From NCBI GenBank assembly GCA_945860515.1, contig CAMARI010000003.1:1-49590 (forward strand): 49,590 nt of DNA, in the 5' to 3' direction. Below the pieces are notes generated by a model. The model saw only the letters and a list, made by a program, of their open reading frames with translations. It was not told where the DNA came from and searched no databases. Below are positions 16,105 through 25,117 of this stretch, in pieces. The position numbers and the translations under genes are program-made. How positions within the stretch are numbered: position 1 is the stretch's first letter; every line of letters begins with the position of its first letter. The stretch is from Polaromonas sp. YR568. GTDB taxonomy: Bacteria > Pseudomonadota > Gammaproteobacteria > Burkholderiales > Burkholderiaceae_C.

Positions 16105-16941
16105 ATGATCGACACAAAAGATGCGTCCCTTTGCGGTCGCGTCATTATTATCACAGGCGGTGTGCGGGGCCTGGGCCGCGAAATGGCGCTGGCGCTCATA
16201 GCGCAGGGCGCCAAGGTGGTGGTGACGGGTTCTTCCACATCGGAGGCCATGGCAGAAACCATCGCCTTGGCAGAAGCACTGGTCGGCAAGGACTGCATGG
16301 TGGGTATTGCCTCGGATGTCAGTGATTTCAAGAGTTGCCAGGACCTGGTCAATGCGGTGCTGGCACGGTTTGGAGCATTGCACGTGCTTGTTAACAACGC
16401 CGGCATAGGCATGCGGCTGATCAGCGAAACCTATAACACGGTGCCTGTCAATTTCTGGGAAATTGACCCCGACCAGTGGCGTCGCATCATGGACACGAAT
16501 GTCAATGGCGTGTTCAACATGTCCCGCGCATGCGTTCCGCACATGCTTGCACAGGGCTTCGGCAAAGTCATCAACGTGTCGACCAGCGACCAGACCATGG
16601 TGCGGCGCAGCTATTCGCCCTACGGTCCGTCCAAGGCGGCGCTGGAGGCGATGTCGTGCGTTTGGGCGCAGGAACTTGCTGGAACCGGAGTGGATATCAA
16701 CGTCTACCTGCCAGGCGGCGCCGCCGATACGGATCTGCTGCCGCCCAGTGTCAACAAACGCGGTGCTGACGGCAATCTGTTACCAGCGGCCATCATGCGG
16801 CGCGGCATTGGATGGTTGTGCTCCGACGCATCCAACGGCCAGAGCGGGAAGCGTTATATCGCGCGTCTCTGGGATGAAACCATACCGCCATCGCAAAGCG
16901 CTGCAACGGCAAGCGCTCCCGGGTATTTCCTGTCGGCCTGA
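16105..16941 (+). CDS. Short-chain dehydrogenase/reductase (SDR)
   Basis: The 278-residue classical SDR has TGGVRGLGRE (cofactor glycine motif, about 18-27), LVNNAGIG, catalytic Ser in NVSTSDQ and YGPSK. Residues TGSSTSE after beta-2, without an acidic residue, suggest NADP preference. An unusual long loop MRLISETYNTVPVNFWEI follows NNAG and the C-terminus lacks the typical VDGG tail. AAGGAAATC precedes the ATG. It is divergent from the PuuE-like gene, so the two may share regulation. Substrate unknown. Confidence 0.87.
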   Translation: MIDTKDASLCGRVIIITGGVRGLGREMALALIAQGAKVVVTGSSTSEAMAETIALAEALVGKDCMVGIASDVSDFKSCQDLVNAVLARFGALHVLVNNAGIGMRLISETYNTVPVNFWEIDPDQWRRIMDTNVNGVFNMSRACVPHMLAQGFGKVINVSTSDQTMVRRSYSPYGPSKAALEAMSCVWAQELAGTGVDINVYLPGGAADTDLLPPSVNKRGADGNLLPAAIMRRGIGWLCSDASNGQSGKRYIARLWDETIPPSQSAATASAPGYFLSA

Positions 16942-17113
16942 GGCTGGACGACCTGCCCTCGCGTCCTGGTAAACGGTAGCGACGCGATTAATAAACCGCA
17001 TAGATTTGTTAACTAAAGTTATGAAACTGTCACAGTCCACCCCGTTCCTGCTTAACAAAGCATGGCTTGGAATGTCGTTTATGCTTACTGTGACAGAACC
17101 ATTTCGACTGAAC

Positions 17114-19480
17114 TCAGCTTTGCATCAAGGTCCAAACCCGGGCCGCTGTCAGCGGCATTTGCAGCAACGGCGCTTGAGCCGCCATGCCGGCGCGGGCCAG
17201 TGCATCGGCCACGGCGTTGACCACGGTGGGGGTCGCGCCGATGGTGCCAAGCTCGCCCACACCTTTGACGCCGAGCACGTTGTTCAGGCAGGGCACCGAG
17301 CTGTCCATCTCGGTCTTGAAGACGGGTGAGTCATCGGCGCGTGGCGCGACGTAATCCATCAAACTACCGGTCACAGGCTGGCCGGTTTCGCGGTCGTAGA
17401 CCAGGTGCTCGTAAAGCGCCTGGCCGATGCCTTGCACCGCGCCACCGTCAAGCTGGCCGCGCACAATCATCGGGTTCACCACGCGGCCGACATCGTTGAC
17501 AGAGGCATAGGCCGCCACCGCCACATGGCCAGTCAGCGGGTCAATTTCGACCTCGCTGATGTGGCAGCCGTTTGGCCAGCTGGGGCCCTTCGAAGCGGTG
17601 GTCGAGTTCATGAAAATGCGTTGGTCGGCTTGGCGCCCAGCCAGCGCAAAAATGTCGGTGCTCAGGTCGGTTCCGATCACTTGCAAACAGCCTTCACGGT
17701 ACTCGATATCCTGCACCGAAGCTTCAAACTCCAGCGCGGCAAGGCGCTTGGCTTCAGCAATGGTTTGGTCAGCGCCGACGCGAATGGCCGAGCCGCCCGT
17801 GAAGATCGAACGCGAACCGGCGCTACCAAAACCGTCGCCGCGATCGGTATCGCCGAGCACCACCCGGACTTTTTCAATCGGTACGCCAAAGGCGTCCACC
17901 ACCAACTGCGCCAGCGAGGTCAAGATACCCTGTCCCATGCCGTTGACGGCTGAAAACACCTCGATCATGCCGTCGGCCTGCACCGCCACGGTGACTGTTT
18001 CCTCCATCGCATTGCCACCGGTCCACTCTAAAAAAGTAGCTATGCCTTGGCCCCGCAACATGCCGCGCCGGGCTGAGTCTGCCGCGCGCGTTGCAAAGCC
18101 TGACCAGTCCGCCAACACCAAGGCTTGGTCCATGATGGATTCAAAATGACCGCAGTCGTAGATCTGACCCATCGGATTTTTATACGGCATTTGCGACGGC
18201 GCGATGAAGTTACGCCGGCGCAAGGCGATGCGGTCAATGCCGGACTGCCGTGCCGCCTCGTCCATCAGCCGCTCCATGATGTGGATCGCTTCTGGCCGAC
18301 CCGCGCCACGGTAAGCGGCGGTCGGCGCGGTGTTGGTCAACACGGCTTTGAAATGGAAATCAATGGTTTGGATGTCGTAGACGCTGGTCTGCACCCAGGG
18401 GCCGATCAGCAGTTGAATGGCCGCACCGGTGCCAGTCGGGTAAGCGCCCACATTGGCCAACGAGGCGACCCGCAGCGCCAAGATTTTGCCACTCGCGTCG
18501 AGCGCTAATTCAGCCTGTGTTTGCAAGTCTCGGCCGTGCGTGGCCGAGATGAATTCTTCGCTGCGGTCTGCGACCCACTTGACTGGACGCTGCAGCGCGC
18601 GGGCGCAAAAAACAATCGCCAAGTCTTCTGGGTAAATGCCGGTTTTCATGCCAAAACCACCGCCGACATCACCGACCAGCACGCGCACATTGTTACGCTC
18701 AATGCCCAGCAAGTCGCAGACTGAATTGCGCACGCCCGAAGGCATTTGCGTGCTCATGCGAATCGTCAAACGGCCGGTCACTGGGTCGGGCTGGGCCAGC
18801 ACCGTGCGCGGCTCTAGAGAAACGGGTGCCAAACGCTGGTTGACGATGTCGAGTTTGACCACATGCGCTGCCTGGGCAAAGGCTTGGTCGGTGGCCTGCA
18901 CACTGCCGTAACGGGTTTCACCGGCGATGTTGTCAACCGCCTGCTCACACAACACAGGCGCATTGGCAGCCGTAGCGTCGTCTAAGTTGACCAGCATGGG
19001 CAATTCTGCATACTCAATGTCAATTGCCTCGGCAGCGTCACGCGCTTGCTGCAAGCTCAGCGCCACCACGGCGACCACCGCTTCTCCGACAAAACGCACC
19101 CGCTCGTGGGCCAGCGCGCGGCGATATGGCGCGGCACAAGGCAAAGTGTCGATCCGCTTGAAAGCCGAGCCGGGTATCGGCTTGACCCCCGCCGCCGCCA
19201 TGTCAGCCCCAGTGACAATGCTCAGCACCCCGGGCATGGCCAGCGCAGCCGTACTGTCAACCGAGACAATGCGGGCATGCGGGTAAGGCGAGCGTAAAAA
19301 GAAAATGTGAACTTGGCCCACAGGGCTGACATCAGCCGTGAACTGACCGGCCCCGACCAGTAGCTTGTCGTCTTCAAGACGGCGCACCGACTGCCCGCTG
19401 CCAAAACGGGCGTGCAAGTCAGCGTGGACTGTGGGAGGAGAAGAAAGAGACCTATCCGCGGTGAGTGTGGTGCTTGACAT
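17114..19480 (-). CDS. Molybdenum hydroxylase large subunit, CoxL form II / xanthine dehydrogenase family
   Basis: From the ATG at 19480 the protein has 788 residues, the usual length of the Mo-binding subunit; a GTG at 19534 would add 18 residues with no family match. It starts the domain with RFGSGQSVRRLEDDKLLVGAGQF. Motifs include GDVGGGFGMKTGIYPED, AYRGAGR (about residue 390, the form II version rather than the AYxCSFR of true CO dehydrogenase) and GVKGVGELGTIGATP with the catalytic Glu. Such enzymes hydroxylate aldehydes or N-heterocycles. The [2Fe-2S] and FAD subunits (CoxS, CoxM) are absent from the window, so it must take partners from elsewhere or be orphaned. Confidence 0.88.
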   Translation of the reverse strand: MSSTTLTADRSLSSPPTVHADLHARFGSGQSVRRLEDDKLLVGAGQFTADVSPVGQVHIFFLRSPYPHARIVSVDSTAALAMPGVLSIVTGADMAAAGVKPIPGSAFKRIDTLPCAAPYRRALAHERVRFVGEAVVAVVALSLQQARDAAEAIDIEYAELPMLVNLDDATAANAPVLCEQAVDNIAGETRYGSVQATDQAFAQAAHVVKLDIVNQRLAPVSLEPRTVLAQPDPVTGRLTIRMSTQMPSGVRNSVCDLLGIERNNVRVLVGDVGGGFGMKTGIYPEDLAIVFCARALQRPVKWVADRSEEFISATHGRDLQTQAELALDASGKILALRVASLANVGAYPTGTGAAIQLLIGPWVQTSVYDIQTIDFHFKAVLTNTAPTAAYRGAGRPEAIHIMERLMDEAARQSGIDRIALRRRNFIAPSQMPYKNPMGQIYDCGHFESIMDQALVLADWSGFATRAADSARRGMLRGQGIATFLEWTGGNAMEETVTVAVQADGMIEVFSAVNGMGQGILTSLAQLVVDAFGVPIEKVRVVLGDTDRGDGFGSAGSRSIFTGGSAIRVGADQTIAEAKRLAALEFEASVQDIEYREGCLQVIGTDLSTDIFALAGRQADQRIFMNSTTASKGPSWPNGCHISEVEIDPLTGHVAVAAYASVNDVGRVVNPMIVRGQLDGGAVQGIGQALYEHLVYDRETGQPVTGSLMDYVAPRADDSPVFKTEMDSSVPCLNNVLGVKGVGELGTIGATPTVVNAVADALARAGMAAQAPLLQMPLTAARVWTLMQS

Positions 19481-19733
19481 CAAGGCAAATCTAAAAGTTG
19501 TGGAAGCAGTTGTTGACCCAAGAAAAAAGAGCACAGCAACTGCCGAAAATTTAAAACTCCATCGCTACTATAAAGAGATCTGGACTTTCGTGTCTTGGTG
19601 CATGGCTTGCTGCCTTCAAGAAAAGAGTTGAAAAAAAGAAAGAATTGGGCTCAAACCAGATTCTGGACGCAGTATTTTGGTGATAACTGGTATTACGTTA
19701 GTATGATTTATTGATTTGCAAATAGGGGCTGTC

Positions 19734-20138
19734 ATGAAAATAACGGGTGGTTGTTACTGCAAAGGGATTCGCTACTCATATGAGGGCGAAATCAAAGCTG
19801 CTTTGCAATGCCATTGCAGAGAGTGTCAATATATTACAGGTGGTCACCCAAACGCCATAGTGATCTTGGACCTTGATGGCTTCAAGTACGAAAATGAGAC
19901 TCCCGCGTCATTCAAACGCAGCGACTTAGAAAAGCCAGTTACTCGTTTTTTTTGCCCTACATGTGGTACCGCAATAGGTACTCAAACCCCAGCAAGGCCC
20001 GGTTCGATGGTGGTGAAGGTTGGCACTTTAGATGACCCCACTGTCTACAAGCCAAAAATTGCAATCTTCACAGTGGACAAACAAGCCTTTCACCACATCC
20101 CCGATGATGTGCAGGCATTTGAACGTCGACCGGGGTAA
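19734..20138 (+). CDS. GFA (glutathione-dependent formaldehyde-activating)-family protein
   Basis: The ATG at 19734, preceded by AGGGG at five bases, gives a 134-residue protein of the GFA/CENP-V fold. Zn-binding cysteines are all present: GGCYCKGIRY, LQCHCRECQ and FFCPTCGTAIG. The family includes Gfa, which adds formaldehyde to glutathione, but most members have unknown roles. It is a single gene flanked by the CoxL gene start and an IS256-like scar, with codon use that looks AT-richer than its neighbours. An aldehyde or glutathione link to the neighbouring oxidase gene is speculative. Confidence 0.85.
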   Translation: MKITGGCYCKGIRYSYEGEIKAALQCHCRECQYITGGHPNAIVILDLDGFKYENETPASFKRSDLEKPVTRFFCPTCGTAIGTQTPARPGSMVVKVGTLDDPTVYKPKIAIFTVDKQAFHHIPDDVQAFERRPG

Positions 20139-20154
20139 AAATTTCGTGAATTCG

Positions 20155-20270
20155 GAGTCTGTCAGAAATTTTGTGTGTGAGGCATACCATTCCTCAAAAG
20201 GAGTTTTATGCCTCGGAAAATCGGCAAAGCCGGCAAGGTCGATGAGCTTCATGTTGAATGTCCACGTTAA
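20155..20270 (+). mobile_element. IS256-like element remnant (end plus 20-codon transposase start)
   Basis: The sequence CTGTCAGAAATTTTGTGTGT resembles the terminal inverted repeat of IS256-type elements, which often ends in an AAATTTTGTGTG core. It is followed by AAGGAG and an ATG at 20208 opening MPRKIGKAGKVDELHVECPR before a stop. Only an end and a transposase start seem to remain. The remaining bases to 20405 hold no gene I recognise. Confidence 0.45.
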
Positions 20271-20405
20271 GAAATGAACAAATTGTCCGGAATTTATTCG
20301 AGAGTGTAGGCCCTGCGCTTCAGGGGGGGCGGCGTAAAACTTGGACTGGTTTATGCCGTAAATCCAAGGTTGTCAGTTTTCGGTCGGCTGCAACACCTCT
20401 GCAGG

Positions 20406-21110
20406 TCAGATACCGAGATAGGCCTTGCGAATTTCGGGGCGGTTGCTCAACTCCTGCGACTCACCAGAGGTGATGACTCGACCATTTTCCAAAACATACG
20501 TTCGCTGTGAAATTGCCAGTGCACGGCTGACGTTCTGTTCAACCAGCAACACGGATGTACCGCTTCGGTGAATGGATTCGATGGCGCGAAACATTTCTAC
20601 GACGATGACAGGTGACAGTCCTAAAGATGGCTCATCGAGCAAAAGTAAACGCGGAAGTGCCATCATGGCTCGACCAATGGCCACCATCTGTTGCTGACCC
20701 CCAGACAATGTGCCCGACACTTGATCCAGTTTGGCACGCACAGCAGGGAACAGATCACAGACGTGTTCAAAAGTGCGCTCGCGTGCAGCACGCGCAGCGG
20801 GATGCATGGCCCCCAGTTCAAGATTTTCTCGAACAGTCATTCCTGTGAATAATCGACGACTCTCCGGCACCAATGCCAAACCTCTTTCACACAAGAGGTG
20901 AGGCGAAAGCTTCGAAATGGTTTCGCCTTCCCATTCGATCTGCCCGTTCTTGACAGGGTTCAATCCCATGACCGCATTGATCAATGTGGTTTTACCTGCT
21001 CCGTTGGGCCCAATCACTGCAACGAGTTCACCGGATTTGACTTCCAGAGAAACTTCCCACAGCGCGGGTGCAGAACCGTAGTTGACTTGAATGTGATCAA
21101 TTCGAAGCAT
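20406..21110 (-). CDS. livF: ABC transporter ATP-binding protein LivF (second transporter)
   Basis: Starting at ATG 21110 (MLRIDHIQVNYG), two bases after the livMG stop, the protein has 234 residues. It has Walker A GPNGAGKTT, signature LSGGQQQMVAIGRAM, Walker B LLLLDEPSLGLSP and the switch region LLVEQNVSRAL. It is the last gene of the divergent liv operon reading toward the IS256-like scar. I see no clear terminator behind it, and the distal gene's tail lies close to insertion debris. Confidence 0.9.
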   Translation of the reverse strand: MLRIDHIQVNYGSAPALWEVSLEVKSGELVAVIGPNGAGKTTLINAVMGLNPVKNGQIEWEGETISKLSPHLLCERGLALVPESRRLFTGMTVRENLELGAMHPAARAARERTFEHVCDLFPAVRAKLDQVSGTLSGGQQQMVAIGRAMMALPRLLLLDEPSLGLSPVIVVEMFRAIESIHRSGTSVLLVEQNVSRALAISQRTYVLENGRVITSGESQELSNRPEIRKAYLGI

Positions 21111-21112
21111 AT

Positions 21113-22888
21113 TCAAACCACCCCATCACCAAGGTAAGCACTCACAACTTCCGGACGTGCCATCACGACCTCAGGAAGGCCTTCCGCTATCACTTCCCCT
21201 TGGTTGAGCACGACCAAGCGGTCTGACAATGCCAGCACCGCGCTCATGACGTGCTCTACAAACACAATCGATGTGCCCTGGTCGCGTATGCGGCGAATGG
21301 TCTGGACGGCTGCGTTGATCTCCGGCGGCGTCAAACCCGACAAAACTTCATCCAGAAGCAAGACTTGTGGCCGTGCCGCCAAAGCACGTGCCAGCTCTAG
21401 AAATTTGCGTTGATGCAAATTAATTTCCTCGGGATAGTAATCCCCTTTTTTGTCGAGCCCGGTAAATCGCATCCATTTAAGCGCCTCTTCCAAGGCTTCT
21501 GCATCGGTTAAATTCGCGCCACCGTATTGCGCAGCCAACGTGACGTTTTGTAAAACTGTCAGGCCATGGAACGGCCTTGGAATTTGATAGGTGCGCGACA
21601 AACCTTGACGACGGATTCGATGTGCAGGCCATCCCGCACAGGTTTGCCCCGACAACACAACAGTTCCCGCCGTTGGAAGGTAATGACCTGTCACCACATT
21701 AATGAATGTGGATTTTCCTGAACCATTCGGCCCTAGAAGGCCCAAGATTTCACCCTTGTAAAGATCCAGATCCACTTGATGGAGCGCTCGAATGCCAGAG
21801 AAATTTTTGCTCAAGCCACGTACTTCCAGGACTTTTTCTCGCGCGAAATTTGCGGACGGCGTGATGCTCGGACGCTCAAGATACGTCAGTTCTTCGGGCG
21901 CATGAAAAGGTTCATCTTGAAGATCTTGCGCATTTTTTTGAATCAAGCGTTTGTGCATACGCAGTTGCCAAGTTCCCACAATGCCTCTTGGCATCACGAG
22001 CACAGCACCGGCCAGCACCATGCCAATGATGATTTTGCCTACCAGCGCACTGTCACCCGCGGTGAAGGCATTGAGCAGCAGTGTGATCAGCACCGCGCCA
22101 ACCATGGGGCCAAGCCAATGCCGACTGCCCCCCAAGATGCTCATGAGAACGACGGTTAAAGGGACAGTGATGTTAAATGTTTCGCCTACCGTCACATACG
22201 ACACATACAAGGCATGCACAGCACCCATGACGCCCGCAAAGAAACTCGATATTGCAAACGCCCCCATTTTGAGTCTGTAAGTTGGTACGCCATTAACTTC
22301 TGCCGAGTCTTCGTCATCGTGAATGGCCAACAAACCCAGGCCAGCCTTGGCTTTGAATATCCACCAGGCCACACCGATACAGACACAAGCCAGTCCCAGG
22401 CTGGCGTAGTAAAAAGTCGATGCAGGTTTAGGCCCCCATTGAGGAATAGCCACTGACATCAGGTAGACGCCTGGTCCGCCATCGATGGGTGTATTCACAG
22501 CCACCGTGGCCAGTACAAAACCCACGGCCAAGGTAATTAGCGCAAATGACTCTCCCCGAATTTTTCGCGCATTGAAGACCAGCCAGCCAATCGCCAAGGC
22601 TAGCACTGCAGCCAATACACCACTGCCCAGCGCGGCAGGCACCACGTGCCAATCGGCCTTGGTGGCCAGTGTGGCCATTCCGTACATACCCACACCAAAA
22701 AATGCACCATGACCGAACGAAAAATAGCCCGAATACCCTGACAAGATGTTCCATGAGGTGGCCAATGTGACCCAGAAAAATATCACATACATCAGCGACT
22801 GCAGGTGGACGGGCAAGCCAAGATAGGGTGCTGCGAAAAGCAACACCAAGAGCAGCATTACTGCCATCGTTCTATGCATCTTATTCAT
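21113..22888 (-). CDS. Fused LivM permease-LivG ATPase
   Basis: The 591-residue protein joins a LivM-type permease (about 1-320, with SGYFSFGHGAFFGVGMYG, the coupling loop AIHDDEDSAEVNGVP and LGGSRHWLGPMVGA) to a LivG-type ATPase (about 345-591, Walker A GPNGSGKST, Walker B VLLLDEVLSGL, switch FVEHVM). In the ATPase the ABC signature reads INLHQRKFLELARAL instead of LSGGQ, a variant I have seen in such fusions. The linker carries charged residues (ERPSITPSANFAREK). Start is ATG 22888; a GTG lies one codon upstream. It overlaps livH by 8 bp. Confidence 0.9.
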   Translation of the reverse strand: MNKMHRTMAVMLLLVLLFAAPYLGLPVHLQSLMYVIFFWVTLATSWNILSGYSGYFSFGHGAFFGVGMYGMATLATKADWHVVPAALGSGVLAAVLALAIGWLVFNARKIRGESFALITLAVGFVLATVAVNTPIDGGPGVYLMSVAIPQWGPKPASTFYYASLGLACVCIGVAWWIFKAKAGLGLLAIHDDEDSAEVNGVPTYRLKMGAFAISSFFAGVMGAVHALYVSYVTVGETFNITVPLTVVLMSILGGSRHWLGPMVGAVLITLLLNAFTAGDSALVGKIIIGMVLAGAVLVMPRGIVGTWQLRMHKRLIQKNAQDLQDEPFHAPEELTYLERPSITPSANFAREKVLEVRGLSKNFSGIRALHQVDLDLYKGEILGLLGPNGSGKSTFINVVTGHYLPTAGTVVLSGQTCAGWPAHRIRRQGLSRTYQIPRPFHGLTVLQNVTLAAQYGGANLTDAEALEEALKWMRFTGLDKKGDYYPEEINLHQRKFLELARALAARPQVLLLDEVLSGLTPPEINAAVQTIRRIRDQGTSIVFVEHVMSAVLALSDRLVVLNQGEVIAEGLPEVVMARPEVVSAYLGDGVV

Positions 22889-23732
22889 CACTGCGCCGGA
22901 ACAAGAGAATCAGGATCAGCACCATGAACGCCACCAAGGGTGCCCATGTGGGTGCAATCAAAGCCATGGTCATGGATTCGATAATTCCAATCACCAAGCC
23001 CCCAATAAGTGGCGTCAGTGCCGACCCTAATCGTCCGATCATGACGGCTGCAAAGACGACGCCGACCCAGGCAAATATTTGGGAAGGGGCCAAGGTAAAC
23101 ATCAAAGCCACACAGACACCTGCACAGGCCGCCAGTCCAGCGCACAGGCCCGCCAGCCAGATGCTCAAACGCTTGGCATTAATTCCAAACGCAGTCGCTA
23201 TTTCAGGGTCTTCCGCGCAAGCTCGTACAGACTTGCCCACATCCGTTTTCTTCAGCAACCACCACACCAGCCCAACAAGCATTAAACATAAGCAAAAGGT
23301 GATGGCCTCAGAGTAAGTAACAACCACGCTGCCCAGACGAAATTTATGCTCTTCATAGACCGAGGCCATGCGTCTAAAGTCGGCACTCCAAATCCATTGG
23401 AGTAAAGCCTCCACTGAAACGGTCATGCCGAACGTCACCAGCAAAGAATTGAAGGGGGTGATCGCAAACCGCATCAGCAATAACTGAACCGCCATGCCCA
23501 GCACCGCAAACACAGGCACCAACAACAGCAGTGACACCAACGGGTCAACACCTAGCCGGCTTTTAAGTTCGTAGGTGATGTATGCCGAGAGAAAAACCCA
23601 GGCAAAGTGCGCCAGATTGATTTGCCTGAGCAAACCCCAACCCAATCCAATGCCTAGGCCGATCAGGCCATACAGCGAACCTAAAAAGACGCCCGAAGCC
23701 AGGGCCTGGAATAAAAGCCCTGCACTGGGCAT
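22881..23732 (-). CDS. livH: ABC transporter permease LivH (second transporter)
   Basis: The 283-residue protein has around eight membrane segments and the LivH start ALASGVFLGSLYGLIGLG. The coupling loop CAEDPEIATAFGINAKRL and the ending GGLVIGIIESM are typical. It follows the binding-protein gene with one base between stop and start and overlaps the fusion gene. With the fused LivMG and LivF it makes a full importer whose target is likely the substrate of the divergent intradiol-dioxygenase operon. Confidence 0.9.
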   Translation of the reverse strand: MPSAGLLFQALASGVFLGSLYGLIGLGIGLGWGLLRQINLAHFAWVFLSAYITYELKSRLGVDPLVSLLLLVPVFAVLGMAVQLLLMRFAITPFNSLLVTFGMTVSVEALLQWIWSADFRRMASVYEEHKFRLGSVVVTYSEAITFCLCLMLVGLVWWLLKKTDVGKSVRACAEDPEIATAFGINAKRLSIWLAGLCAGLAACAGVCVALMFTLAPSQIFAWVGVVFAAVMIGRLGSALTPLIGGLVIGIIESMTMALIAPTWAPLVAFMVLILILLFRRSDE

Positions 23733-23733
23733 A

Positions 23734-24927
23734 TTAGAAGTTCAACTTGCTACCTGGAAACGCAAAATCTTTGGGGTAAACCACCATCCATTTGCCGCCC
23801 TGTAGTTGCTTGATGCGGTTTAAGTCATCGCCGTAGTTATTCTGCCCATCAAAACGGACTCTGCCCACGATGGTGTCCACTCGGTTCTTCTTAAGAAATG
23901 CAGCAATCTTGGCATCCTCAAGACTTCCCGCACCTTTGACGCCAGCCTCCAAGAATTGCCAGCCTGTATAAGCATTGGCCGCCTGAAGATCGAACGCCGT
24001 GTCTGGCAAATTGGCTTTTGCGGCGCGTTCGTTGTACATCTTGAACACTTCGGCATAAGCTGGGTTGTTGGTAAATGGCGCATGTTGCTCGAAAGTGGAG
24101 AGCGACAATGCGTTGGCTGCCAAAGGAGACTGCGCCAAGGGGCCTGGTGTGGGATAAAGATGGAAGTGGATTTTCGGCTTGTAATCAATCTTGTTCATTG
24201 CCTCAAGCAACTGAATACTCTCTGGACCAATAGATCCGATCCAGACAACATCGGCATTCGCCTCTTTAAGGCGAGACGCAATGGGACCAAAATCTCTGTT
24301 TCCAAATTCCCACTCAAGCCAAAGTGCTTCGCGCAAACCACGTTTTTTGAACACCTCACGCGCGCCCACCGACAAGAAGACAACCGAGGGGAATTTACTC
24401 GTCACCATTGCCACTGATTGAGGCTTTGCACCAGACGCTGCAATTGCGTCCAGCAGGGTATTGGGTACTGTCGTGCCTGGGTCAATGCCCATCACATAAG
24501 CAGGGAAATGCATGTCGTATTTGGCCAAAGAAGGGATGCCAAATGAATTCGTAATCAGCACCTTGCCGTTGCGCTGTGCCACGCCCATGGCAGCTAGGGA
24601 ATTGGCAGTTGCATAAGGGCCCATCAGGAGGTCGACGTTGTCGCCAGATATCAGTTGCTCATACAGGGTGCGCGCAAGATCGGGCTTGGACTGATCGTCT
24701 TTCACGATCCACTCCACAGGACGGCCCAGCAAGCCACCGCGCTTGTTCAATTGCTCGATGAAAATTTCACCTGAAATTTTGTGCATGACGGCAGTCCCTG
24801 CCAAGGGGCCTGTCAGCGACAAAGTGCTGCCAACTCGGATGGCTTTTGTCTGCGCATGCAGCAATGTGGATGTTGAAGAAAGCAGAACCGAAGAACTTAC
24901 AGCTTTCAGAAAAGATCGCTTTTGCAT
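23734..24927 (-). CDS. Periplasmic binding protein of the second Liv-type transporter
   Basis: This 397-residue type I binding protein has a signal peptide (about 1-26, MQKRSFLKAVSSSVLLSSTS to LLHAQ) and begins its mature part with KAIRVGSTLSLTGPLAGTA. It contains LNKRGGLLGRPVEWIVKDD and DLLMGPYATANSLA. Residues such as YAEVFKMYNERAAKANLPDTAFDL resemble receptors for aromatic acids more than leucine. GAGGAG precedes the ATG. It is the first gene of the minus-strand operon and faces the citryl-CoA-lyase-like gene across a 190-bp region with a palindromic operator. Confidence 0.9.
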   Translation of the reverse strand: MQKRSFLKAVSSSVLLSSTSTLLHAQTKAIRVGSTLSLTGPLAGTAVMHKISGEIFIEQLNKRGGLLGRPVEWIVKDDQSKPDLARTLYEQLISGDNVDLLMGPYATANSLAAMGVAQRNGKVLITNSFGIPSLAKYDMHFPAYVMGIDPGTTVPNTLLDAIAASGAKPQSVAMVTSKFPSVVFLSVGAREVFKKRGLREALWLEWEFGNRDFGPIASRLKEANADVVWIGSIGPESIQLLEAMNKIDYKPKIHFHLYPTPGPLAQSPLAANALSLSTFEQHAPFTNNPAYAEVFKMYNERAAKANLPDTAFDLQAANAYTGWQFLEAGVKGAGSLEDAKIAAFLKKNRVDTIVGRVRFDGQNNYGDDLNRIKQLQGGKWMVVYPKDFAFPGSKLNF

Positions 24928-24983
24928 CTGTGACTCCTCAAAATTGAATAGTTGACATGAACGTAACTTGCTCTACATTATTG

Positions 24984-24997
24984 ATACCAGACGGTAT
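24984..24997. promoter_or_regulatory. Candidate TetR-type operator palindrome
   Basis: ATACC-AGAC-GGTAT is a perfect inverted repeat of 5-bp arms with a 4-bp centre, in the shape of many TetR-family operators. It lies in the divergent region between the liv operon and the catabolic operon whose last gene encodes a TetR regulator. The right arm overlaps TATTAT, which could be a -10 element, so binding would block transcription. No other comparable palindrome was seen here. Confidence 0.5.
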
Positions 24998-25117
24998 TAT
25001 TTTTGCTAGGAGTTACCCTCACTAAAAATGTCTCTAAAGCGTCATCTAAAAGTTGTCGCAGAGATCATAGTTCAGGCATCCATTTTCTCTAATCACCCTT
25101 CGAAGGGCCTTGCACAC

